From: Evernia prunastri | Lineage: Eukaryota; Ascomycota; Lecanoromycetes; Lecanorales; Parmeliaceae | Length of the DNA: 64,000 nt | Assembly (NCBI GenBank): GCA_003184365.1 | Contig: NKYR01000103.1 | Coordinates: 62,001 to 126,000, forward strand | Direction of reading: 5' to 3' | Shown: positions 1 to 13,100 of the stretch, one piece after another | Numbering within the stretch: the first letter of the stretch is position 1 | Layout: each line of letters opens with the position of its first letter | Position numbers and translations under genes: made by a program | Notes under the pieces: model-generated | The model's input: the letters and a program-made list of their open reading frames with translations, nothing else | Databases searched by the model: none | Told to the model about the DNA's origin: nothing

Positions 1-35
1 AAAGAAATCCGAACACTTTGTCGAAACATGAGAAA

Positions 36-3000
36 ATGTTGTCATCGCTTCTACTTCTCTGTGTACTCTACCAGGCCGTCGCCGGGGTCGTGCTGCGGCC
101 AGTCACCGGAAACAGCGCCATGACTCAAGCATTCAATGCTACTGCCCTAAGCCTGTGGAAGACGTCGCCCTCTTTTTCCAATGCGACAGACTCAGGTGCA
201 CGGGTATTTGCATATCCCTCCTTGAACACTACTGGACAAAGCCTAGAGAATAGCTCGAATCCATCGTGGGAACAGATACTTCGGCCGTCTTTGGATTCAT
301 ATAATGACGTGAGCCCTCTACTTTAGATTCAAATCTTGAACTTTCCAGAAGATAGAGCTGATACTTCGACTTGCAGTTTTCGGACCAATGCCTACTCTGG
401 GATGAGCAATGCACCGGCAACAAAATAGAAGCTCTCAATTCATTTTTTAATAACTCAGGAACACTCTACAACGAGATCTACGGCGCGCATTGCATTTGGT
501 CACGTGAGTCTGAGTGTGCTCCTTGGCTACCCTCGCCAGCCGCACTACCCAAGCTTTTAGAGTGGTTAAGACAACCAGAGTGCATCCAAAGCTTCTATGA
601 GTATCACACTCAACACCTAAATCAACCACCCTGGACCTGGTCTCGTCGGATGTTTGATGGCTGGAATACCCATACGATTGATTGGAATACTATCGCTACT
701 ACAACAACCAATGTAGGATGCTGTGGGCAGTGCACAATACTTGGCGGCAATGTGGACGTATACTACTGGCCTGTTTCCACCGCAAACCAAGAATGCGTAT
801 CGACCATTGGCTCACGTTTCAACGACCCTGTCAAAGAGCTCTTGGTTACCGATGATAGGGGCTATCCATACTGGAAAGCACAGACAAATCCTTGGGAACA
901 GAATGGAAGTCAGGGACTAGACAGTATCACAGCGCCTCCAGAGCAGGCTCTGCCGGCCGGCGCCGTAAACCCCTTAAGCGCACCGGCCAATATCCAGGCT
1001 CGAGAACCCCCGAAAAATAACATCACTTTCGCTGGTAATGTGTCCAGCTCCGAGGCTATAGCCACAATAGGTGACTTCAGTTGGTACGATCAATCCTTTG
1101 TAGACCCTAGTAAAATCATTGACTTGAGCCTAGTACATCCCCGTCGGTTTGCGTCGGATTCAGCAACATTTACGCGGCCGATGTATGCGGCGCACTGTCA
1201 ACTGACGGTGAGCTGATACCATATACTATGATTGCGTTCGCCCCCGGGGAGCTTTCTACTATTGAAATCCCAGCTTGGGAACGAGCAAGTATTCCACCAA
1301 AAGCATCAATCAGACCGTTCAACTTTGCGGATCTTCCATGCCCGCCTCAAAGTATAATGGTGAGTTCCCAACACCTCAATGGGCTGAAAAGGTATAACTG
1401 AAGGCTTTAGTACGCGGTAGAGTATAAGCCTGCTCCTCAGGAACCCTACAGACCTGTTCTCTCAGCGCCCAGCCTACTCAGTTCCCTTCTGCCTGAATGG
1501 TCTAGATCCGGTTGCATCATATCAGCAGCCTTGTTCAACGGTGTTGATCCACCAAGAGCTCTAAAGCCCGCGCAGTTTCTCACTCCCAGGGTAACTCAAG
1601 TGCTGCCCAGTGGCTCTGTAGCCACTATGGCTATTGTGCCTGCTCCAGCATCCGGTATCCGGGCGAACGAGCCAAGCAAAACCCCGAATCCCTCCAAAGC
1701 AGGTGACAACCAAATCCCTATCGCATCGGATCCGAGCGTGCGCGAGAGTGGTTCTGGAGTCTCATACCCACCAAGCTCAGATCCGAAATACGCAGATTCG
1801 AAGAATACGGATGCCAAAAGCCCCGCGGCGAAAGATTCCGACACAGATGATCTCTCTTCGAGCAATGCAGACCGGCAGGATTTCAGACCCAGCATCCCCA
1901 ACCCAGAAAACACCGCCACCCGTTCATCTAGCGCAAAGCCACCAAAAGGAGACACTCTCGATCCGGAGTATGCCAATTTGCCATCATCAAACTCGCAAAA
2001 CATCGACTCTCAAGTGTTGGGTGAAGATGATAAGCCTGAGAAGGCGCAAGGCTCTTCCCCCAAACCCCCACACTCAGGTGAATCAAAAGCCGACGATGCA
2101 AACACGGATCCTTCCCAACCCGAAATTCCGGACAGCCCCTCCAATATCGCCGATTCCGGAGATGAAAGTTCTGAAACTTTACCTTCAGATGACGGTACCC
2201 TTCGTCCTTCAAATTCAAACGGGAATGACGTTCCAATCTCAGACTTGCACGGAGAAGACGCTACAGACACTAGTAAACTCGGCCCCAACCTTTCCAATGG
2301 TAAATCAAAGGTCGCTAGCTCTAATGAAAAAGCACCTGAGATACTCTCCTCTAACAAGTCTCCAAGCGCAAAGCCCGACACTAACAAAGGGGGGACGCCT
2401 AACGCCAAAGCTACACACGACGAGCTCGATCTCTTCAATATTCTACTTGGTGAATTACCCAACGTCGACGGAGCTTTGTCACCAAGTGCGAACTCTGGCG
2501 GTGAACAGCACTCAAAGCTGGAGGATACGAAAGGAGACCCGTCATCTCAGTCAAAGCAACTGGAATATCCTCCATCTCGAGACGATGGCAACGACAAGGA
2601 CGTAACAGCAAAAGTTGCCCTCTCGCTTCAACACTTGACTATGGTCCTTCCAACAGCCAGCTCTGCTACCATAGCAGATCTTCCCATCAAAACCACGCCC
2701 GCAGATGACCTGACCCACTCGCAATCTACCAGAGATCTTCCCACAACAAGCTCGACTAGCAAAGAAGATCTGCCCAGCAGCAACGGACCCACGGAGAACT
2801 CAGCTTCTGCTGTTGTCCCTGCTGGAACACCAGCCACATCGACAGTCTCATTATCTTCTGCAGATGCAGCAGCCGCGAGTCTTCGCCCCGACAGTGAAGG
2901 GACAAGCAGTCGCCAAGATCAGGAAGAGAACGGTGGTGAACCTACATCAAGCAAGGTGAAGAGCTCGGGGAACAGGTTGTTGCCAACGAGGAGGTGCCCC

Positions 3001-3084
3001 GAGAATGCATTGTTTAGCAGCGTCCGAGATCTGGTGTATAGTGTTTGCACTGACCTGTTACCGTGGCTTATTATCTTCTTATAA
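36..3084 (+). CDS. Secreted Ser/Asp/Pro-rich surface protein, four exons
   Basis: Proposed exons 36-308, 377-1083, 1134-1359 and 1411-3084 join in frame to 959 residues. The ATG at 36 opens a signal peptide (MLSSLLLLCVLYQAVAG). Residues about 90-440 are a Cys/Trp-containing, N-glycosylation-site-rich domain. The second intron (1084-1133) is needed to enter the frame coding FSNIYAADVCG and the following FAPGELSTIEIPAWERA, which looks conserved. Residues about 445-935 are low-complexity, rich in Ser, Asp, Asn, Pro and Lys, like cell-wall stalks. The C-terminus ends in a short hydrophobic run (LLPWLIIFL), compatible with a GPI-attachment signal or a membrane end. I recognise the architecture from filamentous-ascomycete surface proteins of unknown function but cannot assign a role. 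A longer 5' end outside the window cannot be excluded. Confidence 0.7.
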
Positions 3085-3495
3085 ACGCAAAAAGCAAGAC
3101 TCTGCTGAAGAGACCCGCACCATGTGTAGCATTATAATATTACTAAATATTTCCTAGGTCCACGTAAATGACATCACAAATGTAAATAGCCTCATTGCCG
3201 CCTTGACGCATCTAGAAGCCTGCTCCTGTCTCGGCTAGGAAGAAGTAGACCGCACTGCAGCAACAGGGGCCCGCTGAATTCACGAAATATATTCTGTGCC
3301 ATTTTCTGTGACTCGACAACAGAAAGCCTTGCCGAAAAATTATGTGGTTCACAAAATGCGCCACTCGACTGATTGCTGGACCATGTAACGAATACTACAA
3401 GCGCGCATTGGGCCATTGAACAAGAATTCGAGTACAAAATTCCGCCTCAGTGCGCTCCACTCTCTCCATTTCGAGCTCGCGAGAAAAGACCTGCA

Positions 3496-4359
3496 TCATG
3501 GCAGTTCGCTTTGAGGTATGAAGTCGCCTTTTATCCCAAGAATTGCGTACAGTTCCCTGGCTGTAGCTTCCAGCTCCTCTTCGGATTTGACCACTGCATT
3601 GCCTGTGGGAGGCGGAGGGGTATCTCCCCCAAATTCGGGGGGTCGCAAAGCACCATCAAAGTCACCAGTGATCATAATGTAAAAATTCTCCCTAGTAGGC
3701 GTGAAAGGAAGTGGCTGATCGCTCATCATGAGATCCTCCAGAAATCTGAAAAAAGGACGCATTTCCTGTTGACGCGAGCGAAAATGTACCAAGTCGATCT
3801 TCCTCAGCATGGCCATTTCTTTGAGGCTCTCCACCTGCCAATCGCAAGATTGGAACTCGCATTCGACCAAGAGATACTTCATATCCTGACCTTCGAAGAT
3901 GAATGTTTCCACGAATCTATCGAACCCAAGTTCGAGAATGTCGTCGAAAGGGTCGGTAGCATCGCTGTCGTCGGGATCATAGATTTTGTTAACATAGACG
4001 TAACATTTTTGAATTCGCCCAAGGTCGACCTGGAACAACTTGGTTCCTTCTTCAAGCTCATCCCGTTTAAGGGCAAAGGAGAAGCTGTTTCCCGAGTACA
4101 GCGTTTTTACTATCTCTGTGCGGAACTCTCTGCAAACCTCCAGCAATCGCATATCTCTCTCTACCACGAAAATTCTGACAAAAGGATCGAATTTTGAACG
4201 GCAGACAGTCAGCGGTATAGGGTGAGGTTCGACAACTGCGAAGTGGTAGATTCTGCAACGAAGCTCTATTGGCAGTAACATAAGCATAAAGATGCCCTCC
4301 CGTTCAAAAGGAGGACAATCCCCCATACTTGCTATGTCATTTACAATGTTATTCTTCAA
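3496..4359 (-). CDS. 2EXR / F-box-like domain protein
   Basis: Single exon, 287 residues; an in-frame ATG at residue 12 (MGDCPPFEREG) is an alternative start. The segment LMLLPIELRCRIYHFAVVEP near residue 25 has the pattern of the fungal 2EXR domain (hydrophobic-LP-E-R-IY), followed by LLEVCREFRTEI, the usual second conserved block of this F-box-like family. The rest is acidic and leucine-rich. Members form large lineage-specific families in Leotiomycetes and Dothideomycetes; their function is unknown. A decayed paralogue lies immediately upstream on the same strand (4840-5475), pointing to a local tandem duplication. Confidence 0.75.
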   Translation of the reverse strand: MKNNIVNDIASMGDCPPFEREGIFMLMLLPIELRCRIYHFAVVEPHPIPLTVCRSKFDPFVRIFVVERDMRLLEVCREFRTEIVKTLYSGNSFSFALKRDELEEGTKLFQVDLGRIQKCYVYVNKIYDPDDSDATDPFDDILELGFDRFVETFIFEGQDMKYLLVECEFQSCDWQVESLKEMAMLRKIDLVHFRSRQQEMRPFFRFLEDLMMSDQPLPFTPTRENFYIMITGDFDGALRPPEFGGDTPPPPTGNAVVKSEEELEATARELYAILGIKGDFIPQSELP

Positions 4360-4839
4360 ACGTAAGACGACGACGATTTGATCAAGCTAAGTTTGGATGC
4401 AAATTGTCTGTTTACATCAGGCTCAAGAGCCAAGGCCAGTGCTTATATAGATGCTCAGAACCGAATGATCCACATTTGCGATAGCGAAATTGTGCGGCGT
4501 CTGGTCAATCACATCAAGCGTCTAGATGGTTTGCTTGACATTATCGAAAACGATAACTAACGAAAAGTACGCAGACGCGAATACTTATCACGAAAGCATC
4601 GTCTAATCACGTTCACTCCTGCCGAAAATGTGCACATCATGTGAGGATTGGAATGCTCTCAGTTGTAGTGCAGAAGAGTGCCCAATACCGTGAGTGAAAA
4701 TAACCCGCCGTCTCTGAGTCAACCGCGGGACTGGTTTCGGGATCTTGGTTTCAACTCCAGCTCTTAACAAACACACTCACCGTACACCGTTGACCCCAAC
4801 GCTTATGAAGTTCCCGCACTTTCAGATAACCGCATTTCT

Positions 4840-5475
4840 GCTTTGGCAAGCCTTACTGTAATTTTTTTTAGCATAATCATTTCATCCTCTACCCTAAGTA
4901 GCGCGTATAGAGCCTTCGCCGTAGCTTCAATCTCCTCTTCCGACTTCACGACGCCCTCGTCTGTCACATCGGTACCCAGCGGTGGCGGGGCCCTCTTTGC
5001 TTCCTCTAGGAGGAAATGCAGCCACCATGGCTCAGTTTCTTCTCGAAAGCCTTACCGATATTTGAAGGGTATATCGGTTTGCTGATATCCTGATCACTCA
5101 TCAAGAGGCTTTTGAGAAATCTGGAGTACGGATATTACTCGGGCCGATGGAAGTGAAGATGTACCAAGCCAAAATATATCAACATAGTCCTTAGTCTCAG
5201 ATGCTCGAGGAGCCACTGCAAACCTTGCCGCCCACACTCGACTAACGAATATTCAGTTCGATGTCTGTTGAAGAGAAGAGTACCCATATCGGCAAAGCAA
5301 GCCACCATGACTGTACCTCAGAGGCCGCAAGGTGCTGACCAGACCAGGTCAAATGAAAAGGTAGGCACCGGACAGACCGTTGGTAAAGGGCAACTAGTGG
5401 TCGCCCAATATTGATCATGGGTTTTACTCTTCTCAGCAATTCTACAGGAATGTGAAGGAGAACATTCAGGCTCAA
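4840..5475 (-). pseudogene. Decayed tandem paralogue of the 2EXR gene
   Basis: Three blocks on the minus strand match the neighbouring 2EXR protein in order. At 5440-5475 LLHIPVELLRRVKPMINIG corresponds to LMLLPIELRCRIYHFAVVE. At 5100-5240 YSLVEC...FGLVHLHF...LKSLLMSDQD corresponds to YLLVEC...IDLVHFRS...LEDLMMSDQP. At 4860-4980 VKSEEEIEATAKALYALL corresponds to VKSEEELEATARELYAIL. The blocks lie in different frames, at least one stop follows HFHRPE, and the middle of the domain is missing. This is a relic of a second gene copy. Confidence 0.7.
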
Positions 5476-6266
5476 CAGTGCCTGCCTGCTCTCACTGTTG
5501 GTCTCTTATATGTGGACCCTGTCGCCTTTGGGACCTTCGGTGCAGATACAGGTCTTTACTGTCTATGGAGGGACTCTTCTGCTCCTTTATCCACTAGTAA
5601 TTGCGTTCAATCTCCGCCTTTGCACAATATTGAGCACGTCCCGCCGCCACCTTACTCTTCCCTCAATGTTGTATATTATCGCTTTACTCTAGTCTATTCA
5701 ACCTTGAGCAACAGCCCTCTTCGTAAGATATCCGACGAAGCGAAGGAAACTCCTCAGAATGACATGGGTGATCGGAGATGGAGATCGCCTCTCAGAGCCA
5801 CGGACTTCTCCCAGACCTATCTCAAGTAAAACAGACAGATTTCACTCTTCCATTGCAAAATAGCTAGCACAGGCATTGAGACCCGCAACCATATTCTACG
5901 CATTGCAGACCTTTCATGATGAGATACGAAGGCTGACGATCAACTTACCCTATGCGCCCCCTCGCTCTTCTATGCCCCTACTCAAACAGGCACCGCTTCC
6001 TCCTCATGACATTCCGAATCCTGCATACTTCAAGTGCACGTATCAATCCGCAAATACAGCCCGTCCCACTGCCCCGAAACTTGCCGACAGCCCCTAGGCA
6101 AAGCATACCGACAAGCAGCTTACTCCAGCTCATATCCAGAACCATGATTAACACACAGCACCCCACAATCACACGCCGACGCGATTCTGCAAACGATGAC
6201 AGTCGCTCGAAACGTCGCAAACGTGCCCGCATCACCTGAAGCCCAGCCTATAAGTCGTGAAACGGG
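5476..6266. other. Intergenic, no supported gene
   Basis: Open frames on both strands overlap one another, show no recognisable domain or splice-supported structure, and mostly lack a convincing ATG context. Nothing here can be called. Confidence 0.5.
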
Positions 6267-6635
6267 TCAGGGTCTCAGTGACGACGGTGCCGGCGCCGAT
6301 GCTTTGGTAATTTCGGTAGTCCTCACACCTTTGCGTAGCGCTGCTTCGACTTTGGCCGCAAGAGTACTGGCTGCAGTGGCGGGATCTCTGGGGTACGGAT
6401 AAGGTAGTCTCGTACCCTGTTGCCGTCTGTGAACGGTGTGCCCGGCGGCAGGGTTCTGTTGCCGATGGTTTCCGATGCAGAATACGTGGATGATATCGTC
6501 TGGGCCGGGCCTGGATCACTTGAAAGGTGCGAGGCGCAGTGTATTGCTGATTGCGGAGACGACGAAGAAGACGGAGAGGAGCACTAGGGACTGGCGCGTG
6601 TTGAAGGTAGGTGGGCTGGACTGGTCTTTAGACAT
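6267..6635 (-). CDS. Possible small membrane protein interrupted by an in-frame TGA
   Basis: From the ATG at 6635 the minus strand encodes a polar start (MSKDQSSPPTFNTRQ), a hydrophobic segment (SLVLLSVFFVVSAI), then TGA at codon 40 (6516-6518). The same frame continues open for about 82 further codons with coding-like composition, including ATAASTLAAKVEAALRKG, to a TGA at 6267. Either the gene is 39 codons long, a nonsense mutation split it, or the TGA is read through. I see no intron with good signals that would remove the stop. Family not recognised. Confidence 0.35.
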
Positions 6636-7112
6636 GTGTGATAACGGCTGATGAGTTAAATAGACCGGATTGAAGAGGCAATGGAATTAAGAAGGAACCG
6701 GAGGAGCAGAAAGAACGTGACCCTCACAGGAGCTGTGACAATCTTTTCACATCCTTCTGCTAATTTTGAGCAAGAAGCAGACAATGCTTCAGTCGAGAAA
6801 AGTGAATGTATCTACCTTTCTGCTGAGATTACTCTCATTCATAGAGATAATCAAGGGCACGAGTTTGATGGAAGAACATTATTCTTGGCGATGCGCGTGA
6901 AATCGAGCGATTGGGTAAGACGCGGTTGTTGTTTGCCTGCAATGTTTCACAAACCCTCGAAAAAGCAGAATCACTCACTTCCTAGTGCTTATGCTTTGAA
7001 GTCATAATAAGAAGACGTGCGGCTCCATTCTGTGCGCTATCAGACATACATCTTCTTATCGAAGTACAGTGACCAATGATCCTCCACAATTTTGGTCTGA
7101 CTGTTACAGTCT
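6636..7112. other. Short intergenic stretch with one unassigned open frame
   Basis: A 108-codon open frame starts with ATG at 6681 on the plus strand. It is basic at its N-terminus, matches no family I know and has no supporting context. The rest is the 3' flank of the helicase gene. Confidence 0.3.
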
Positions 7113-10100
7113 CTATGTACACTTACGGAGCACCGCATCCACCATCTTCTTCGTCTCGAGCAGGTTCTGTTCGGTCTCGACAATAACAGGTTCTACATCT
7201 TTCATGCCCTTCTCCAACACAGATAGTTCACCTAGCTTAACCAGTCCCGCTAGATACTCCTCGGACATCTTTTCTTCGGCTTTCTTCAACAGGGGCTCAT
7301 TTTCCCTAATGCGGCCCAAGATGACATCAACAGACTCGAATACTTCCATGCTTGAGTCCCCAGTATCAACACATGACATCGCATGTTTCTGCAATCTCGC
7401 CAGGACATCACGTGCGGCAGCCAATCTCATAGACAATGACACGCCTTGCGTGACGAGAACTTTTCGAATAGCTTTCCGGTCTCGAAAAGTCATGGTATCT
7501 GGCCAGCAAGCGGCCATGTTGAACAAACGGGTGATAGCACGACACTCTGGGTGAGAAATGTACGAGCGGCGGCGTGAGATTTTCGGAGAGCAAGAGAGCC
7601 ACAGCTGCTCAATTTTGGCTACGGCGGCTTTCTCAGCTTTTGGACACTCCCCCTCCAGAGTAACAGCAGAATGAGAGGGAAGAGCCTTGACTGAGTGTTC
7701 GAAATCCGTTGCTTTGGGTATAGCGGGCCACAGTTGGTCGAATGGCAGAGTCTTCACGCCAGGCTGGCCCTCAAGGTTCAAGAATACTGCGCCAATCTTA
7801 CGATCTTTGACAACCACTACCAGAGAGTCTTTGCTGTCATGTTCTAAGAATGGGGGCATTAGCTTTTGAATTAGCTCCTCAGGTTTGGGTGTTCGGTGCT
7901 GTTGGAATGCTCGAAATCTATCGAGTGCAATGACCTGTCGCAGAAGTCAGCTTTCGAGGGGTCTATGGACAAGCCATGCAGAGACAAACCGCTTGTACAC
8001 CAGTCCAGACCTGAGTGGGCACCACCTGAGTTATGGCTGCTATGTTGGCTATCAAGATAGCCACCAATTGCTCATTACGTCTTTGTAAGGGCAAAGGTTC
8101 ATGGGTCGTGCCGCTGCATAAATAAGTGTTCTTTGACGGGGATTTCTGCTTGCGATGTAGTATAAGACAGAAGCTCTTTGTCAGATCAATCAAGCAATCT
8201 CGATATATGTGCTTGTCTTGCCATTCGATCGGCTCCGTGGAGCAAGTAGCCACGTCGATCAAGGGGCGATAAAGGTCGATCCAAGATTGTGTAAGGGCAC
8301 AGGCGGTCGTGCAGACTTTAAGTATCTGTACGATATGTCAGCATGTGCCCATTGGAAGGTCAGAGGGGCAGGTGAGTGTACCAGGTAGGTTGCCAGAGAC
8401 TCACACACCGTCGTAAAAGCATGCAGGGATGCGAACGTTCTAATCTCGTGATGAGCGAGACCGCGAAGGAAGCTAAGAAGGGTCCTTCGCTGGTCTGCGT
8501 TAGCAAGAGACGGGCTCACTCTGAAAGAATACATACGAAAACTGAAGGGTCCTGACGGTCAGGCTCCCATTTCAGGATATTCAATAGGCTCAAGTGGCGT
8601 TGTAATGAACCTCGACCCTCACGCAGTAAATTTGAGGATAGGGTTTGGAAAAGGCGGCTTCTCACGGTTGGGCCTGCACAAGTCAGTCTTCACGATCATT
8701 ATAGTTTGAGCTGAGAGTATACCAAAGGCCTCTGCAACCTGCATCTCTTCTAACAAAGAGGTGAAGTCCCGTCTCTTCGCCCACTCACTTCCGAGCCTAA
8801 AGTAGAGCAATTCCTCAAGGGAAGAGCGAACGACCAAGGACTTGTTGCCACGCAACAACTCTGTTTGTGTATGAGCAATAGCTGAAGCACTCTGTTCTGT
8901 AGATGAGAGAAAAATGAGCTCTCGAAGGAGCCGTTCTAACCAGTGGCGGCGGATTCCTAGGTATTTCGTTTGGAATGTTGTACTCATGACGCGACAATAG
9001 TACAACGGCGCCAAAGCGCAGAAAAAGTTATTCACTCGTAGCATGTCTTCAAGAATGCGTGAACAGTCATTCTGACTCAATTGTTGATGGAGCCTCTGGC
9101 AATTGTGTTCTCTGCAAACTCCCGTTGCCAGATAAGTTTGGCAGCGTGTCCGCCATTTCGAGTTCCACAATGTTCTCGCTCTAGAGTCTAGGGCCAACGT
9201 TGCGGACGCAAATTTGTCGAGAAACCATTTCTTCGCCGCATCCTGGAGAGTGTTGATAGTGCTAAGGTCGGTCAAAGTACTTTGGATTTGGGACCACGGT
9301 AACAAAATGAACCGTTCCATAGGTTGGCCAAACGTCCAGATACCAGTGAGAACAAATATAGCTGATCGAGCATGCCCGTCATGTTTAAGGACGAGATCCT
9401 TGGCAATTCCAACAGCTTGTCGCATCATTTCAAACGGTATGTCGTCCAACTTGGATATTCGAGGGACTGCTGTTGCATCTATGATCCTCTGAAGAGTCAA
9501 TACTCGTTTGGCCATACACTCTTCCATATCTGCCAATCTTTGGTGGGCCTTGGAGTCTTTATTGGCGTAGATGCAATGGATGGCCACCCACTGTTCGATT
9601 CTGCGATTGATTCTTGGTGTTAAGTGATCTGAGCACTTAAAGGTTCCTGCAAACTTCTGCTGACGATTCTCCATCATTTGGCTAGCCCCAACGTAGTCCA
9701 CGAGCTTCAGAATCTCGGAGTCCAGAGACCCAACATGTGATGAAATATCCTTAGAAAGACCAAGGCTTAGAGCTTTCTCCAACTGTCCCGTGGTGGAGAA
9801 TAGATGGTAGAGGTCTTTGTGCCTCTTTTGGTCAGCGTATAATGCAGCCAGCTGCTCGTCCATCCCGTACTCAAGGAAGCAAGCTTCCTGTTCTTCTGCA
9901 GATGCGAGAAGCCCGATTGCATAGTTTCGGCACTCGGCTGACACTTTATCCCGCTTGAGGATGAGCTTGCAGAGGAGACTGTAACCTCGGAGAGCATCGG
10001 GGGCAATTTTTGGGCTGTGTTCGTGTAGATAGGAGACCAATTGATCGTAGTGATTTCCTTGACGTAGTGAAGCAGCAGCTTCGCTGTGATGATCCAGTCG

Positions 10101-13100
10101 ATGGTGACATTCGTAAGCTCTGATATAAAGACCGGCGTCTGCAAACAACCGCGCTGCTCTTTTGTAATATCCACAACCATACCATGTCTCGGCTGCCTCT
10201 CCGAGCTCCCCCAAGGTTATGAGCACTCTGACCGCGTCACCAACCAAGTTTACCTTCAGGAAGCATTCGATTGCGATTCTCAGATTTCGATTGAACCCTT
10301 TGATGTCATTGTCCGCATTGCATAATTTTCCTTCTTCTTCCTTCAGGAAGCCTTGTGCCTTCGTCTCCCCATCGTGGTCCCCAGCTCGTTGAAAAGCCAT
10401 GATTGCCTCACTGAACATCTGCTTTCGCATGAACTCATCGGCTCTTTGAGACCATGCCGCGGGATCTACTGATGTATTTGGCCGAAGCATTTCAACCCTG
10501 GTGGCGAAGTCTTTGTGACTAGGTCTGGTCACTTCCACCAGTGGCCCCGACGAACCTTGGGTGAGTAGCTCCAAGATCGAGATTGCTGTTGTCTCTGAAC
10601 TCTCGACAATGGAAAGATGACTGCGGGCTCTCGTTATGGCGACGTAAAGATGCTTTAGCTCTGAGCACATTCCCCCATGCTTCCTCGAGTCGAAGCCATC
10701 GACATCTTTTTTTAAGGCTTGCAAACTCCTCACTCCTGCCTGATTTGCACAATCTGAGAAGAAATTCCACAAAATTACATCATTAAACTCCATACCCTTA
10801 CTCTCAAGAATAGTAAGGATCAATGCAACGCCTCCGATCTGGCACTGGAGGCTTATTTTCGATCTCGTGTCTCGTACAAGAATCACTTGCTCGGCACCAA
10901 AATCGGCAGCGCGCTTGGAGAGCTCGCTAGAACCGACACTGCTTGAACGAAGGATCTCGATATCACATCCAATAAAGAGGACAGGTTTTGGTCCGCGAAG
11001 GTATCCAATCTCGGGGTCCAACTTGTCCACCGTTTCTGGAAACCCATTCCATATCAGACTCATAACCAAGGAGGCAAGAGCCAAGATTCCTTGATGTGAA
11101 CGGTAATTTCTTGAAAGTGTGAACATACGAGGCTCCGCTATATCTTTCTGTTTGGTAGAAGTGCTGGTTTCCGCGAAGTGTTCATGGAAAAGCTTTTTGA
11201 CATCCGAAAATCGGAAAGTGGAGTCGTGAGATATAGCTTGAGCTGTATCACCCGCAAAATGAAAACCGCGACCGTCCTTGAGGAAACTTAGAAAGAGCTC
11301 AATATCTAGGGAGCGGTGGTCCTGAATTTCATCGATGTAGACCTCATCGAAAGTCGATCGGAGAAGCTGACGCAATGATGAGTCCCGACGCACTGCTCTC
11401 ATTATTTTCACTACACGATCGATGTAGTCAACATCACCAGTTGCGATCTTCCGCCTCTCGTACAGCTCAAAAATGTCGTATACACGCATTCGTTCGGCTT
11501 CTGACACAAAGGTGGGCGCTATACGGCAGCTTCGCGTCAAGTATTCTTCGCGAGAGATTGGGGCAAGAGAGTCGCGTGAGGAGACGGAGCCTTTGATCAC
11601 ACCCATGATCTCCGCGAATACAAGATTGACGGAGAGGTCTTTTGTCAGGACTTGGGAGAAGCGCGGCCAGTATTCTACTCTGAAGGTGTAGAATTCAATT
11701 GTTCGGTGTTGGTGCGGACGTCTTATGCTCCGGGCTCCCTGAATTCGATGACTGAAATGCTCCTCCAAATCCCGAAAATTCTGTCGATCCATTTCGATAG
11801 TAGTATCCTCTAAGAGCTGTAGAAAATGGTCGAAAGTACAAATCAAAGGGAAGGATTGGTCTCGCAGTGTGAGCACACTATCGCTTTCCAAGTCCTCTTC
11901 TGTGGCCGTTGACATTAGATGTTCTTCCGTTTCTACATCCTCGTCTGTGGCCGCTGACATCAGATATTTTTCCGTTTCCAGGTTCTCTTCTGTGGCCATT
12001 GATAGTGCATGCTCTTCCACCTCGAACAACTCTGGCCTGGGCGATTTGGACAACAATGTCTTGATCAATCGCCGTGTGTAAGCTCGAAGCTTATCGGCCA
12101 GAAAGCTGGATCGCGTAAGGAGTACCTGGGTCCTGATTAGCTGCAGATGACAAAAATGCGACCGTCGTAACACTAACCTGCCGAACTGGCCTTTCGTCCA
12201 GAACCGCCTTACTGGCTAAAAGCTTGCCGACCAACTTGAAGATTAGGCAAGTAGTCTTGCCAGTGCCACTGCGACCTAATATTAGACTCGCTGTCTGGAA
12301 GTGAGTGATCACTCGAGACTCCTCTTTGGACAAATCGAAGGGGAATTCAGCAGCAAGATCATTATCAAGAATGGAACGAATGACTGGTTCAGTAAGTGCA
12401 TAAAACTTGTTGGCCATCTCTATCGTGTCCTGATCCACGGTCCTGACGTCGAATTCGGCCGACGAGTTCCCTAGCCTAGCCAATTGGGAAGTGTACTCTT
12501 CGAAACGTGTCGGGACTCGATTTCCGTTGAAAACGGTGGGTCGCTGGCGGCAGCGACGGATGACCTCATCTGCGTAGCCTTCCTGCAGATGAGTGACCCG
12601 CTCAATAGCTTTCGAAACCTCATCAGGGTTGCCAACTTCCCAGACAACGATGACCTGCTGCGGTACCTCTAAGTCTCCAGCAATGCCTACAGACACCTGC
12701 CACAAGATGAAGCAATTTTGTCCACACTTGGTTTTTGCAAGAGGCACTTTGAGAGGTTTTCTCTCAGCATCTGATCCGGCAAGACTGGACTTGCAGCATC
12801 CAGAAGCCAGGTCGGTCAATTTCTCTCTCACCGGGCTGAAGAGACCCAGCCGACGCAAATTTTGAATGCTCCTGAGTGCGGATCCTGACAGGAGTACCTT
12901 CCACATCCCCATAGCTTTGCCAAGGACGTCGATGTGTAGGTTTGAAATGACTGCAATACTCTGGTCATGTGTCTCTACATTCGTGCTCCGAGATGTGGAT
13001 CCCAGTGCAGGAACGCAGCGCTTACACGGAAAGCTTGTTGCGAGAGAGCGAAGAATTGCAGGGATCTTGGTGCTTTTTAGAGTATCAATGTGAATCTGAA

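Noticed and set aside
3373..4197. 274-codon plus-strand open frame
   Set aside because: Antisense to the 2EXR gene; no domain and unnatural composition.
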